64,000 nt of DNA from Tricholoma matsutake (lineage: Eukaryota > Basidiomycota > Agaricomycetes > Agaricales > Tricholomataceae). The position numbers were made by a program, and so were the translations under genes. Location of the stretch: assembly GCA_026075535.2 (NCBI GenBank), contig AP026543.1, positions 3,472,001 to 3,536,000 of the forward strand, written 5' to 3'. The notes under the pieces were generated by a model, which saw nothing but the letters and a program-made list of their open reading frames with translations, searched no databases and had not been told where the DNA came from. This document shows, in pieces, positions 37,801 through 48,536 of the stretch (the first letter of the stretch is position 1; each line of letters begins with the position of its first letter).

Positions 37801-38650
37801 ACAGATGTTCATGATACACTTTTGGCACCCATTCCTCCACTGGCTTCTCCACCTTCATGATATTCTTGTCCCATGACTGTCCTCCACGAATTGTTCTAAA
37901 GGTTTGCTTCTGCTCTTCTTTCTCGATCATGATTGGAACTTCCCCATTTGGCATTTCCTCATCCTCCACTTCCTCCATTGTAACAGAATACTTTCTTGGA
38001 CATTCTTTCTCTTTCTTTTTCCTTTTTTCCTTCTTCACTTCTTCATCTTCCTCCCATACACATTACATTCCTTAGGACAATGAGTCATTTGTACTTTCCC
38101 AGTTTTCCAATCAATTTCGGGATTATGCTTCCATAACCATGGACATCCTATTATTAGATTGGTTTTCCCAAGATCGCACACTTCAAATACGGCTCGCTCC
38201 TGATGCTCCTGATACTTTAGTACCATAGTCACCTCCTCCTTGATAGTTCCTCCACGATTGACTGTTCCGTCAATATTGTACACCATTATAGGTTGTGCCA
38301 GCTTGTGTGTGTTAATACCATTTCCGGTAATTAAGGATCAATTAATAAATAATCCTGTAGCACCACTATCAAGCAATGCTTCCACATCAATAGCTGCATG
38401 TGTGTCCACTGTCTTCAATTCCACAGTCAAGGTGATTTCTGGTTCTATTCACGCAGAGCAAATAAAGAATTTAGGGGTTTTCGGAAATAGTGCTCAGCAA
38501 TTTTCTTGGTCACATGATTCGTAACAGTTGTACTCCTCCTCGATTTCCTTTTCTGATTTACTCTCGGATACTAATACATTGTAACAATTCTGGGTCACCA
38601 ATGGGGAAACCTTCACTGGGACTCTTCCACAAAATTCTTCTGCCTGCCTT
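34806..38650 (-). pseudogene. Pol of gypsy C
   Basis: Protease LLDSGATGLFIN is followed at once by an in-frame TGA. Reverse transcriptase has intact catalytic blocks (VFTKLDLRWGYNNVRI, IIFIDDILIF). RNase H: ESDASNFATGAVLS, reached through one stop at about 36823. Integrase zinc module: HHNMPIAGHPG...CDTCMRGKK. Core: DFITGSPEAQGYDAIF, VISDRRPQFAS, STAYHPQTDGQTERMNQELE. A break occurs near 35585, another stop near 35355, then a C-terminal chromodomain (EYIVEEILDSCLQRNKLEF, KWKNYTDKNNSWEPEENC). The stop is at 34806. Several frameshifts and stops make it inactive. Confidence 0.9.
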
Positions 38651-39710
38651 CCTCTGGCTTTACTTCCTCGATTGTAGCTTCCCTTATCTTTCTTTTCTGC
38701 CTACAATTCCTAGAAATGTGTCCTAACTGCCCACAGTTAAAACATTTAAGTGGGGCTCGTCTCCCTGCTTGATCAACCTCCATTGCCTCTGCTGGTGCTG
38801 CTGACTCCATAACTATAGGTGTCACCACCATGGCCGGTGGCTGTGCCCTTGGAGCTTGCGCCTGAGGTGCCTTTCCTTTCTCAGACTTTCCTCCAGATGA
38901 CTTTCCAAATTTACTACTTCCATACATCAACTTTGACTCCGCCTGTTCCTGCCGATATTGCCAGTCAAGGCGCATTGCCCAATTATACCACTCGTCCAAC
39001 TTCTCTGGCATAGAAGGTAGTCGGTAGATAGACTTGAATAAGGAGGGATTTAATCCTGCTTCCAAAAACTCTACCAATGCGGCTTCTCCCATGTCCATTT
39101 GCGAAGCTTCTGCTTTGAACTGCAAAATAAATTCATCCGCCATTAGGGAACCTTGGCGCATGGTTTTTAATTTAGCATTGGCTGTCGCCTTTGGATTAGG
39201 GTCTCCAAACTGTGCCTCCAATCTCTCCAGAAATTCCTTGAAGGTTGCAAAAGGTTTATTTCCCACGGCAATTTGATTAATAGCCTCATTTCTCCAGAAC
39301 TGTGCTTTCCCCCCCTGAATATATGAGAGAGCAAACATAAACCTAGACTCGGCTGTATGAAACTCTGGCTTCCTCCCATGGATGTACAATACTATAGAGC
39401 TGATGAAGGATTTTGTATTCTCCATGGTACCGTCAAAGATTTGTGGGGGCGCATACTTAGGTAAGCACACTTTTCCATTTCTGGATTTCTCCACCATCTC
39501 ATCCTCCTGCGATACCCACTCCACCATCTCCACCATCTCATCATCTTTTTCTCCTATCGTCTCTGGCTGTACTTCCGCTTGTCTGGGCTGTGATGCTGCC
39601 AATACTGACACTAATTGCAACATTTGTGCTGTGAGCGCATCAATGTTTGCCTCTAGTGCTGGTATGGGAACAGGATTAGGACCAGGATTAGAAGTTGAAG
39701 GTTCAGACAT
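38613..39710 (-). CDS. Gag of gypsy C, intact
   Basis: 365 codons without interruption. Starts MSEPSTSNPGPNPVP, has a capsid-type block (FMFALSYIQGGKAQFWRNE, FKEFLERLEAQFGDP, LKTMRQGSLMADEFILQF), a Lys/Gly/Pro linker and one zinc knuckle CFNCGQLGHISRNC, and ends KNFVEESQ. The pol frame overlaps the end of gag and reads on as CGRVPVKVSP, as expected for frameshift-fused Gag-Pol. It is the only uninterrupted gag in the window. Confidence 0.9.
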   Translation of the reverse strand: MSEPSTSNPGPNPVPIPALEANIDALTAQMLQLVSVLAASQPRQAEVQPETIGEKDDEMVEMVEWVSQEDEMVEKSRNGKVCLPKYAPPQIFDGTMENTKSFISSIVLYIHGRKPEFHTAESRFMFALSYIQGGKAQFWRNEAINQIAVGNKPFATFKEFLERLEAQFGDPNPKATANAKLKTMRQGSLMADEFILQFKAEASQMDMGEAALVEFLEAGLNPSLFKSIYRLPSMPEKLDEWYNWAMRLDWQYRQEQAESKLMYGSSKFGKSSGGKSEKGKAPQAQAPRAQPPAMVVTPIVMESAAPAEAMEVDQAGRRAPLKCFNCGQLGHISRNCRQKRKIREATIEEVKPEEGRQKNFVEESQ

Positions 39711-40197
39711 AATTGTAGAATCTGTGATGAATCACTTCTTCGACAAATTCAAAATTTTTTCTTCGAGACCTCTCCAAACGTTTATGGGTCACGTGATAAG
39801 GTTCATCGAGGTTCATCAATCGTTCGTCGTTCGTCGGGCGCCTATTTTGACACTTCGGATCAATAACCCTTCCAACAGTGCCTGATCTTGGAGATATCGC
39901 TGAATTTGGCTTGTAACTAAAATAGTTGTCCGAATAGAGTAATGTAAATCGTAACTAAACCAGATCTGATCGGTTGTCTGGTTGCAGCTGTCCTAATGAT
40001 GAGCGCTGCCTCTCGATCACTGGTGGTTGCAATGTAAGGCAAGGCCTGGCGTCGGCTTACAAAAGAAAAGGTAGATTACATATATACAAGTACTTCCGGC
40101 TCGTGCCGAAAGGATGAGTAATCGGATGTGGCGCAGTGAAACAATGATGTATGCGCAAGTAAGAGAAGGCACACTGATATGGGTAGTTGTGTTCTTC

Positions 40198-40599
40198 TGT
40201 TAGGGCGACACCCACTATCTGCTAGCTAAGACCGTGCGGGTTCTCTCTACAAGAAGGGGGCAGGATCTGCGCTTGTGATGGGGGAATTGATGGTTTTGAT
40301 GCGAGGGGTTATTAATAGGTGAGTTTGTTGAGATAGGCCTTTCACACCGAAAACATAGGTGGAATACCTAAGAGAACACAACTGGGGTCCCCTAGGCATA
40401 TATTTAGGGTTTATATACTATGTTACACATATTGTACACTGTTGTTACTGATGCACTCGTACATGCGCATACATTTTGATGTGTGCGAAATAAAATTCTC
40501 ACCCTATCAAAGTGTAGCATAATTTGGCGTCATGTAGCATAATTCGACATAATAAAATAAAAATGAAATTTTATTAGGTAATGGGGTGGTTTCCTAACA
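40198..40599 (-). repeat. 5' LTR of gypsy C
   Basis: The shared part is 40213-40599. Extending to 40198 gives a terminus CTAACA that mirrors the TGTTAG start, as LTR ends usually do, so the true LTR may be 402 bp. Confidence 0.8.
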
Positions 40600-43500
40600 G
40601 TGACTGAGTGAGTGCCTGGGCAGGCGATGATTTCAAAGGGGCCATGGTGCTTTTCGGAAAGTTTCTTGGAAGGACATGTGGTGCGGATATTTTCCGCAGT
40701 GACATAGGCAGAATCACCAATGTTGAAGTCAGGTGTGGGTGCCCGATGTTTGTCCGCAGGACCTTGATAATGCTCTTGAGCGGCCGCAAGTTGTTTCCGA
40801 AGCTCCTGATGAAGGTCATCTAAGTCGACGATGAACTTGTGGGCGCGCTGTGAAGCTAAGTCACATTCTGGAAAGACAGAAATGTTTGGGTGATAGCCTT
40901 TGTTGGCAAAGAAAGGGAATACACCTGTAGAGGCGGAAGGAGCATTGTTGTAGGCAAATTTGCCCAAGGGTAAGAGGTGAGACCAGTCATCCTGCTGATA
41001 GTTGCAGAAGATCTGGAGGTACTGCTCCAAGGTCTGATTAAGTCATTCTGTCTGACCATCACCTTGTGGGTGATAACCGGAAGTGAAGTGGATCCGCATG
41101 TCAAGTGCTTTTCCGAGGGAGCAGAAAAAATGGGAGACAAACTCGGATCCCCGGTTGCAAGTGACGTGCGATGGAATGCCATGCTTGGAGAAGACATGGA
41201 GGACGAACAGGATGGCTAGTTCTTGGGCTGTGATCTCATTGACAGTTGGGATGAAGATGCCTTGCTTGGTGAGGCGGTCAACGATGACCAGGATAGCAGT
41301 GTGACCGTCGGAGTCGGGTAGTTGTTCAATGAAGTCCATGGAGATGGAGTTCCAAGGTTGTTCTGGAACCAGAAGTTGCTTTAGAAACCCGTAGGGCTTG
41401 TGTCAAGGTGACTTGGATCATTTGCAAGTGGTACAGGTTTTGCAGAATTCCTGCACAAAGGTGCAGAGGTTTGGCCAAACATATTCCTGGTGGACAAGCT
41501 GCTGGGTTTTGTTTTGTCCAAAGTGGCCAGAGAGGATGTGATCGTGTTTGTACTGAAGGACCTTGAGGCGAAGATCCACAATGTCTGGAACATAAATCCG
41601 GTCGAAGTGGTGGAGAAGACCTGCCTTGTCTATGGTCCAGTTGGGGTCGACAGGTGTCAGAAGATGTGTGCAGATGTCATGGTGGAGTTTCTCAACATCC
41701 ATGATTACTGCTTGTTGAAGAATGGGTGTGGCGAAATAGGTGGCGCAGAGGGAAGAGGTGAGCTGTTCCTGTGTGAATACAGGTTGGAAGTTGGTTGGGT
41801 TTATGGAGGCGAAGTTGCTATTTCCCCCTTTGCGGTAGACGTCCCAACATCTAGTGAGTGCATCTGGCTTGGCCCCTAGTTTTCTGGGGCGGAAGCAGAT
41901 GATGAGATTGAATTGGGAAAGGTACTCAGACCAACGGGCCTGGCAGCGGGTGAGCAACTTGGTAGTGCTGAAGTACTCAAGATTTTTGTGGTTGGTGACC
42001 ACATCAACCGGGTTTGTGGAACCCTCGAAATACTGCCACCAGTGTTTGAAGGCCTCGAAAATGGCCAAGAGTTCCTTATCATGGGTGTCATAATTTAGTT
42101 CAGCAGGATTGAAGGAGCAGGAATGAAAGGCGACCGGATGGATTTCTCCATCCACAGTGTAAACCGAAAGGATAGCTGCTAGGGCATAGTCGGAAGCGTT
42201 GGTTTCGAGTACCATCTGTGAGTCAGGTACCCATTGTGTTAAGACGGGGGCATGGGTGAATTCTTGTTTGAGCTTTTCAAAAGCATCATGGCACTTCTTG
42301 TTGAAGTCCCAGGGTGCGGATTTCTGCATTAAGCGGGTAAGTGGGACAACAATGTCTGAATAGCTGTTAATGAAGCGGTGGTAAAAGTTGCAAAAGCCTA
42401 AGAAGGATTGAATATCCTTAACTTTCCTAGGCTCGGGCCAGTCAAGCACAGTTTTGACTTTATCCTCGGACATCTGCAGTCCATCCGGTGAAAGGATGAA
42501 ACCCAAATATTTGACAGTGTCTTTGTGGAACTCACATTTCTGTGGAGAGGCATAAAGTCCATTTTTCCAGAGATGGTGGAGGACTTCTTTGACGTGAGCC
42601 CCATGCTGGGACTTGTCATCGGAATAGATTAGGATGTTGTTGAGGTATACAATGACACAAACATCCAGCATGTCACTGAAGATGTTGTTCATAAACCGCT
42701 GGAAAGCTGCGGGTGCATTAGTGAGCCCAAAGGAGACCACCAACCACTCGAAGGATCCGTAGCGGGTGTGGAAAGTAGCTTTCCACTCATCACCATCAGC
42801 GATGCAGACTAGGTGATAAGCGTGCCACAAGTCTATTTTGGTGAACAAGCAGGCTTTGCGGGGAGAGTCAAGTAGGTCGGAAATGAGAGGAAGTGGGTAG
42901 CAGTCTTTCTTTGTAAGATGGTTAAGTCCTCGGTAGTCGACACAAAGTCGGAGACTACCATCCTTCTTCTTGACAAAGAGAATCGGAGTGCCATGCGGAG
43001 ACTTGGATGGGCAGATGAAACCTGAGCAGACATTTTTGTCAATAAAGACTCATAAGGCTTCTAATTCAGAGGGGGAGAGAGAATACATTTGGCCTGGAGG
43101 CAGAGGAGTATTATCTTCTGTCTCTATCTTGAGGTCATAAGACCGATGCGGAGGAAGGGTATCCACTTTAGTCTTATTAAAGACATTAGCAAATTCGTGA
43201 TACTCGGGCGGAATATCAGAGAGGTTGGAGGAGTTAGCAGAATGGGTGGAGCAGGCAGATAACCCTTCTGGAGCGAAGGTCATCTGAAAAGCTATTGCCC
43301 CAGGAAGTTTGCTAGCATGCACATAAGCGGCAGCATTGATGAAGGAGATGTTGGGAGGTGTAAACTTAGGAGGAATGGGGGGTTCAGGAAGTGCGGAAGA
43401 GTCAAGGATTTCTACCAGAAGATTCGGGGACAAAGGTGACATCAGGGGTGCTGGACCTCTATGATCTGCAGAGCGGAAAGCGAGTTGGCTTGAAGACCAG

Positions 43501-43918
43501 TCAATCAACGGATTGTATTGCTTCAGCCAGTTATGACTGAGTATGGTGGAACAGGAAGAGTCAAGCGAGGTTACATAAAATGACAAATTGAATAATTCAC
43601 CGGCAGGGAAGGTGACCGGAAGTTTGACGATCTGAGTTATGGAGGAGTTGCAAGTTCCATCAAAGAGTCGTAAACTGATCGGGTTAATGGATTCTGTGCT
43701 GAGTTGGTTATTCAACACGAAAGAGGAGTCAAGGAAGCAGTGGGAGGAGCCAGAGTCGATAAGGGTTCGGAAAGGGGCAGAAGAGTCAGGAAAGGTTAAA
43801 AGAATGGTTAGGGAGTCAGGGTTGGAAAGAGCAGACATGTTGAGACAAACATAGGCAGCCAACTGGGTAAGGTCAACACAACCCCCAGCCCCAATGGCTG
43901 TATCCTGAGGGTTGCGGA

Positions 43919-45271
43919 CTATTTTTCCGAGTCTGTAGTCTCAGAAACGACAGTGGATGCACAGGCTTTTGTGGCTTTGGATTTTGGGCAGTTTCCTGCT
44001 ACATGTCCTTCTTCACCACAGTAGAGGCAGAGTCTTTCTCTCATGCAGCGTTCTCATTCCTCCCCAGTAAGCTTGCCATTCTTCCCCAGCTTATCAGAGA
44101 TGGACGACTTGGGCTTGTCCTGGGGAGTGTTCTTTGTCATGGAAGACTTCTGGTTTGATGGTGGGGAAGGACCTTTGGAAGAGTCTTTCCGACTAGAGTT
44201 AGTGATGTTACTGGAATTCTTTGTTTTGAAATGGGATTCATCTTCTTGCATCCAGTAGATGTCGTCGCTGTCTTGTGCTTTCAAGCGCAACTCTGCAAGA
44301 GTGTTGGGTTTACCACCCCAGAGAACTTCTATGCAAAGCCGGAGTGGAAGACCGCAGAAATAGCGGTCACGAAGGGCTGCTTCGTTCCAGTTGACCCTAG
44401 AAGCTAATTCCCAGAAGTCAACATTATATTTCGTGATACAACCACCTTTCTTCATTGCTAAGTCAGAGAGAGCCTTTTCCGCATCTCTGACCGGGTTGTG
44501 TGGACCGAAGTTACTTTCCAGCTCGGCGAGGAAAGCCTCATAGTCCCACATCCAGTGTGCGGAATCTGTTGGGTCATTAAGACCAGGTTCAAACCAACTG
44601 AGAGCTGATCCTTTAAGATAAGAAAGGATAAATATGATCTTTTTCTCATCAGAGGAAAATACGTGTGGGCGGTCGCGGAAATGAAGATTACACAAGACTA
44701 GAAAGTCTCTAAGTTTCTTTGGGTTGGAGCCATCAAAAGTGTTGGGGTCGTGAACTTTTATTTTCTTGGTCTTGGGTGCATTGTTTTGTCGGAGGGTGCA
44801 GATACTCTCCGAGAGGTTGTAAAGAACATCTATGAATCTATCCCCTGGATCAGGGTTTCCCCCTGTGGGAGGTTGATTGTCAGGATCATTGGGATCGGGG
44901 TCACCCCCAGGGCTGTCCGGACCGCTAGGGTCATCGGGTCCACCAGGAGGTCCGTCCTCTAGACCACGATCTTCCAACCCATAGGGTTCAGGCTGGTTGA
45001 TGCCCCCTACGTACTCAAGGGGAGTTCTTGATCAAAAACCTTCTGGGTTGCCGGAAGGTTGCGGGGCATGGGTGGACATGAGATTGGCACTGATTGAGGG
45101 GGCTCCTGAGCCGATTTGTTGGAAGATGTTTGAGGGTCTGGAAGACACTCCAAATGTAGTAGCGGGTTGAGGGTCAGAAAGGGTGGATCGCTGGATTGCA
45201 GACATCCCTGGAATAGTACCGGCACATTGGGAATTCCTGGTTGTGTGCTGGCGAGTTTTGGTTGGGGTCAT
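43919..45271 (-). pseudogene. Gag of gypsy A
   Basis: Starts MTPTKTRQHTTRNS at 45271, matching the start of element B gag. A stop at 45032-45034 interrupts the N-terminal part. An Asp/Pro/Gly-rich stretch then leads into the capsid-like region (ILSYLKGSALSWFEPGLND, KYNVDFWELASRVNWN). A TGA at 44054-44056 precedes the zinc knuckle CLYCGEEGHVAGNC. The final stop is at 43919. Confidence 0.88.
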
Positions 45272-45311
45272 AAGAGGAGAAGAGATGAGTGAAGTGAGAG
45301 TTCATATATAC

Positions 45312-46018
45312 TGTTAAGAACTGATCCTTTAGGCTGCTTCAGAATCCGACCGGACACTGCAGGTGATGATAGCGGGAGATTGTCAGGTCGATGCGAATTC
45401 TGCGGGAGGGGAAACGGAAAGGACTTGGCTTCAGCTTGTAAGAAGCTGTGCCCTTCACCTCGTCTGGTGTCCTAATTTCAAGTCGAGGGTTTAGAGGTAG
45501 GAGCAGGAAAGTGTGGGTAAATGCGGGGAGGAGTACGGAGGGACTTAGGTTAAGTTCAGATAAGACTAGAACTTCAGAGGGAGACTAGAGGTTGAGTCGA
45601 ATGGAGTTCAGACTCTTAGAGGACAGGGGTTGGAGTAGAAGGAGGTTTTAGATTGGCAGGGTAAAGTCGAGTCTATGTCGATATACGAACTGAGGAATAC
45701 AAGGTGAAACTAACTAAGCTTAAATACTGTAGTCCAGAATAATGCGGAACAGGAATGAAGACTGTGGCAGTGTCTCGACTGCATAGATAAATTATCTAGC
45801 GGGAGCCGCACAGGAATCCATAGTCGAATTTGCAATAGAGATGGCAGCCTTGGGAAGGCAGCTGTGGATGCTGTACAAGGCGGCCTGGTGCACAGCAGTG
45901 TGGGCAGTGCAAGGCAGCTGGGAACGAAATTGGGAGGCGTAGGCAAAAGTCATGTTCGATGTGTGGGAAAGGGTCGGATGGATGTGGGTTCCGATTGGGC
46001 GAGGAACAGTTCTTGACA
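45312..46018 (-). repeat. 5' LTR of gypsy A
   Basis: 707 bp. Downstream in the sense direction the internal region begins GTATATATGAACTCTCACTT. This is similar to the first bases inside element B (GTATTTACAAACTCTCACTT) and not of the TGG... type expected for a standard tRNA primer site, so another primer or self-priming may be used. Confidence 0.93.
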
Positions 46019-46509
46019 ATTATACATTCAAGCGGGTTCATGGTGATTTGGACAAGTGCAAGTTTGTTGTTTGGAATTGTGCAACTAATGAACGTGAGTT
46101 TGCTGTAGGACATCAGTCCTTGATTGTGATAGATAATCTACTTGAAGGTATCACTGTTGCACAGCTCTACTGTAATTCTGCAACTCATGAAGCATTTGCC
46201 TATGCATTTGAGGCATTATTTACATCTGTCGAGAAGGTGACAGGACACAAGTTGAAGTTCAAAGTATTTGATAGTTCTGGAAATATCCTAGCTATCATTC
46301 TCGACATGGAAGCCCCTCAAGTGCAAGGTCTTGGTGATGCCATTCTTCATCTTTGAATGAGCGACTCACCTAAGAGTGGGATTTCCACAACTGATCCTGA
46401 CAAATTGGTCCAGTATCTCCTAAAGCTGTGTGTGGTTCACTTTGAGAGGTGAGTGGTGTCAAACAGTTTCTCCTAGTAACAGTTTACTGATAGTTACTTC
46501 ATGCATCAT

Positions 46510-47081
46510 TGTCAAGACCGATTCTTCTGACCAGACTTCCAATTGTTTTCTGCCCCCCTTCCCAGCCGCCTTACATCACAGCCCACCTCCTATCAGCAGC
46601 ACTGCCTAGAGGTGAAATTCCCTCATTTCCAATTAGGTGAAACGGTTTCAGGATTTGCCTCGGAAGCCGGTTTTCATATTAACCACAGCCTCGGAAACTC
46701 TGACCTTAGTATTTAAGCTAGCTACTTTCATTTTGTATCACCAGTTTGTAAATCAACCAAGTCTCCCACTTAATCCTATCCTCTTTAAACTCCAATTACA
46801 TTCTCGAACTCTTACTCATCCTCTCTGGAAATTCTCTGGACCTCTGGTCATCTTCCTTACCCTTGCCTTGAAATTAGGACACTTGACGAGGAGAAGGACA
46901 CAACTTCTTATAAGTTGAAGCCAAGTCCTTTCTGCTCCCCCACTTGGTACGACACATCAAGTAAACCCTGCCCCAGATTTCCATAGGATTCCCTGTCTTA
47001 CTCGATCCATCCTCTACAACTTCTATCGTCCAGGTACAACTGGAATTCCAACAACTTCCCCTTCAAGTTCAGTACTTAACA
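46510..47081 (+). repeat. 5' LTR of gypsy B
   Basis: 572 bp, starting TGTCAAGACC after ATCAT and ending ACTTAACA. Confidence 0.93.
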
Positions 47082-47129
47082 GTATTTACAAACTCTCACT
47101 TCTCTTGTCAACCCATCCCATCTTTCCTT

Positions 47130-48536
47130 ATGACTCCTACTGAGTCACAAACCCAACAAACTACAAGAAACTCCCACCATGCTGGTGTGGTACCAGGATT
47201 ATCAGCAATATGCTGATCCATACTTCCTTCCCCTAGACATGCTTCGACTTTTGGTGCATCCACCAGACCATCCAACATCTTCAGGCAAATTGGTTCTGGA
47301 GCACCCTCCATCAGTGCTAATGTCATGTCTCAACCTCCAGAGACCCCTTGGAATACGACTCCACTTGAGTACGTAGAGAATGTTGGGCAACCTAACCCCT
47401 TTGACACAGAAGGTCCAGGTAAAGAGGATGGACTTACTGGTGGTCCTGATGACCCTAGCGGTCCTGACGGCCCTGGGGATGACCCCGATCCTGACGACCC
47501 TGATGACCCTCTACCTCCCATTGGCAGAAATCCTGATCCAGGAGATAGGTTTCTCAATGCTCTCTTCAAGCTCTTGGATAGTCTCCGAATCCTCTGGCAG
47601 AACCAAGCACCCAAGACCGAGAAGATCAAAGTTTGTGATCCTGACACTTTTGATGGGGCTAATCCCCAGAAACTTTGGGACTTCCTAGTCTCGTGCAACC
47701 TTCACTTCTGCAATTGTCCTCAGGTATTCACCTCTGACAAAAAGAAAATTCTATTCATCCTTTCCTACCTCAAAGGGTCAGCTCTTAGCTGGTTTGAACC
47801 TGGACTCAATGACCCAACAAATTCTGCCCATTGGATGTGGAACTACAAGGTATTCCTTAGTGAGTTGGAAAGTAATTTTGGTCCTCATGACCCTGTCGGG
47901 GATGCAGGAAAGGCTCTTTCAGAACTCACAATGAAGAAAGGTGGAAGAATAGTGAAGTATAATGTGGACTTCTGGGAACTGGCTTCCCGGGTCAACTGGA
48001 ATGAGGCTGCTCTTCATGACTGGTATTTCCATGGTCTTCTGCTCCATCTCCGCATAGAAGTCTTATGGAGGGGACGACCCAAAACTCTAGCATCCCTAAA
48101 TCTTAAAGCCTAGGATGCTGACAACATCTATTGGATGCAGGAAGAAGAAACCCACTTAGAAACAAAGACCCCCGGAAATTCCGCTCACACCAGAAAGAAG
48201 GAAATTAAAGGTTCTCCTAGCTCCAATTCCAACACTCAGTCCAAACCCCAGCCCTCATCCAGCACCAACTGCACAAACCAATCCTCATCCAGCAGCTCCT
48301 CTGGGTCAAAGAACAACTTCCAGAAGGACAAGCCAAAAAACTCTATTTCTGACAAGTTGGGGAAAGATGGTAAACTAACCAGAGATGAGCGTGAACGCCG
48401 CATGAAGGAAGGACTTTGCCTCTACTGTGGCGAGAAAGGACATGGAGCCAGGAATTGTCTGAAGTCCAAAGCAGCCAAAGCCCATGCTGCAGCAGTCACT
48501 GAGTCCAAGCCAGACTCTGTGGACCCAAAAAAATAG
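47130..48536 (+). pseudogene. Gag of gypsy B
   Basis: Starts MTPTESQTQQTTRNS. A TGA at 47214-47216 sits where element A has Arg. After an Asp/Pro-rich stretch comes the capsid-like region (ILSYLKGSALSWFEPGLND, KYNVDFWELASRVNWN). A TAG at 48111-48113 sits where A has Gln (LKAQD). The C-terminal part has a Ser/Gln linker and the zinc knuckle CLYCGEKGHGARNC. It ends at TAG 48534-48536, immediately after a run of seven A. Confidence 0.9.
48527..48533 (+). promoter_or_regulatory. Putative -1 frameshift site at gag/pol junction of gypsy B
   Basis: Seven A residues sit in gag phase as A AAA AAA directly before the TAG. A -1 slip reads on as KIVCNPQEHAIGAEGC, which matches the protein in the pol frame of element A (CNPQ, then GCVDL). 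The heptamer has the classical X XXY YYZ form. In element A the corresponding site is shortened to G GAA AAA. Confidence 0.55.

Larger units (their letters stand above)
34408..40599 (-). mobile_element. Ty3/gypsy chromovirus-type retrotransposon C, nested in A
   Basis: A different gypsy family from A and B. Directly repeated LTRs of at least 387 bp lie at 34408-34794 and 40213-40599 (about 16 differences by eye). In the sense direction the LTR starts TGTTAGGAAACC after the purine run AAAAGGGGGGTAA. Internal order is gag, protease, reverse transcriptase, RNase H, integrase, chromodomain, with pol ending almost at the LTR and no room for a third gene. It separates THSVT from LRLPDH of element A's pol. 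I could not find a clean target-site duplication; see findings. Confidence 0.9.
34072..43925 (-). pseudogene. Pol of gypsy A, split by element C
   Basis: Reads from about 43925 downward. Protease: TLIDSGSSHCFLDSSF. Reverse transcriptase: LFTKIDLWHAYHLV and VYLNNILIYS, where the catalytic YxDD is changed to YLNN. RNase H follows (ETNASDYALAAIL), then the integrase zinc module (HDHILSGHFG...CKTCTTC) and integrase core (MDFIEQLPDSDGH, GYHPQGDGQTE). At 40600 the frame stops at THSVT, where element C enters. At 34407 it resumes as LRLPDHMRAIHPVF and runs through a chromodomain (about 34090-34240; YEIAEVLNSKVDN, WEGYQGTDEETSWLP) to the stop at 34072. In-frame stops, several of CGA-to-TGA type (one inside the chromodomain), make it non-functional. 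Confidence 0.9.
32140..46018 (-). mobile_element. Ty3/gypsy chromovirus-type retrotransposon A, full length, with nested element C
   Basis: Two 707-bp LTRs (32140-32846 and 45312-46018) are flanked by the 5-bp duplication ATTAT (32135-32139 and 46019-46023). LTR ends in the sense direction are TGTCAAGAAC...GTTCTTAACA. The polypurine tract (TAAGGGGGAAATAC) directly precedes the 3' LTR. Coding order on the minus strand is gag, protease, reverse transcriptase, RNase H, integrase, chromodomain, with an oppositely oriented third gene between pol and the 3' LTR. By-eye comparison gives about 28 LTR differences, nearly all transitions. Without element C it is about 7.7 kb. It lies in an exon of the MULE-like transposase (codon Asp-Tyr of VGDYTFKR). 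Confidence 0.93.
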
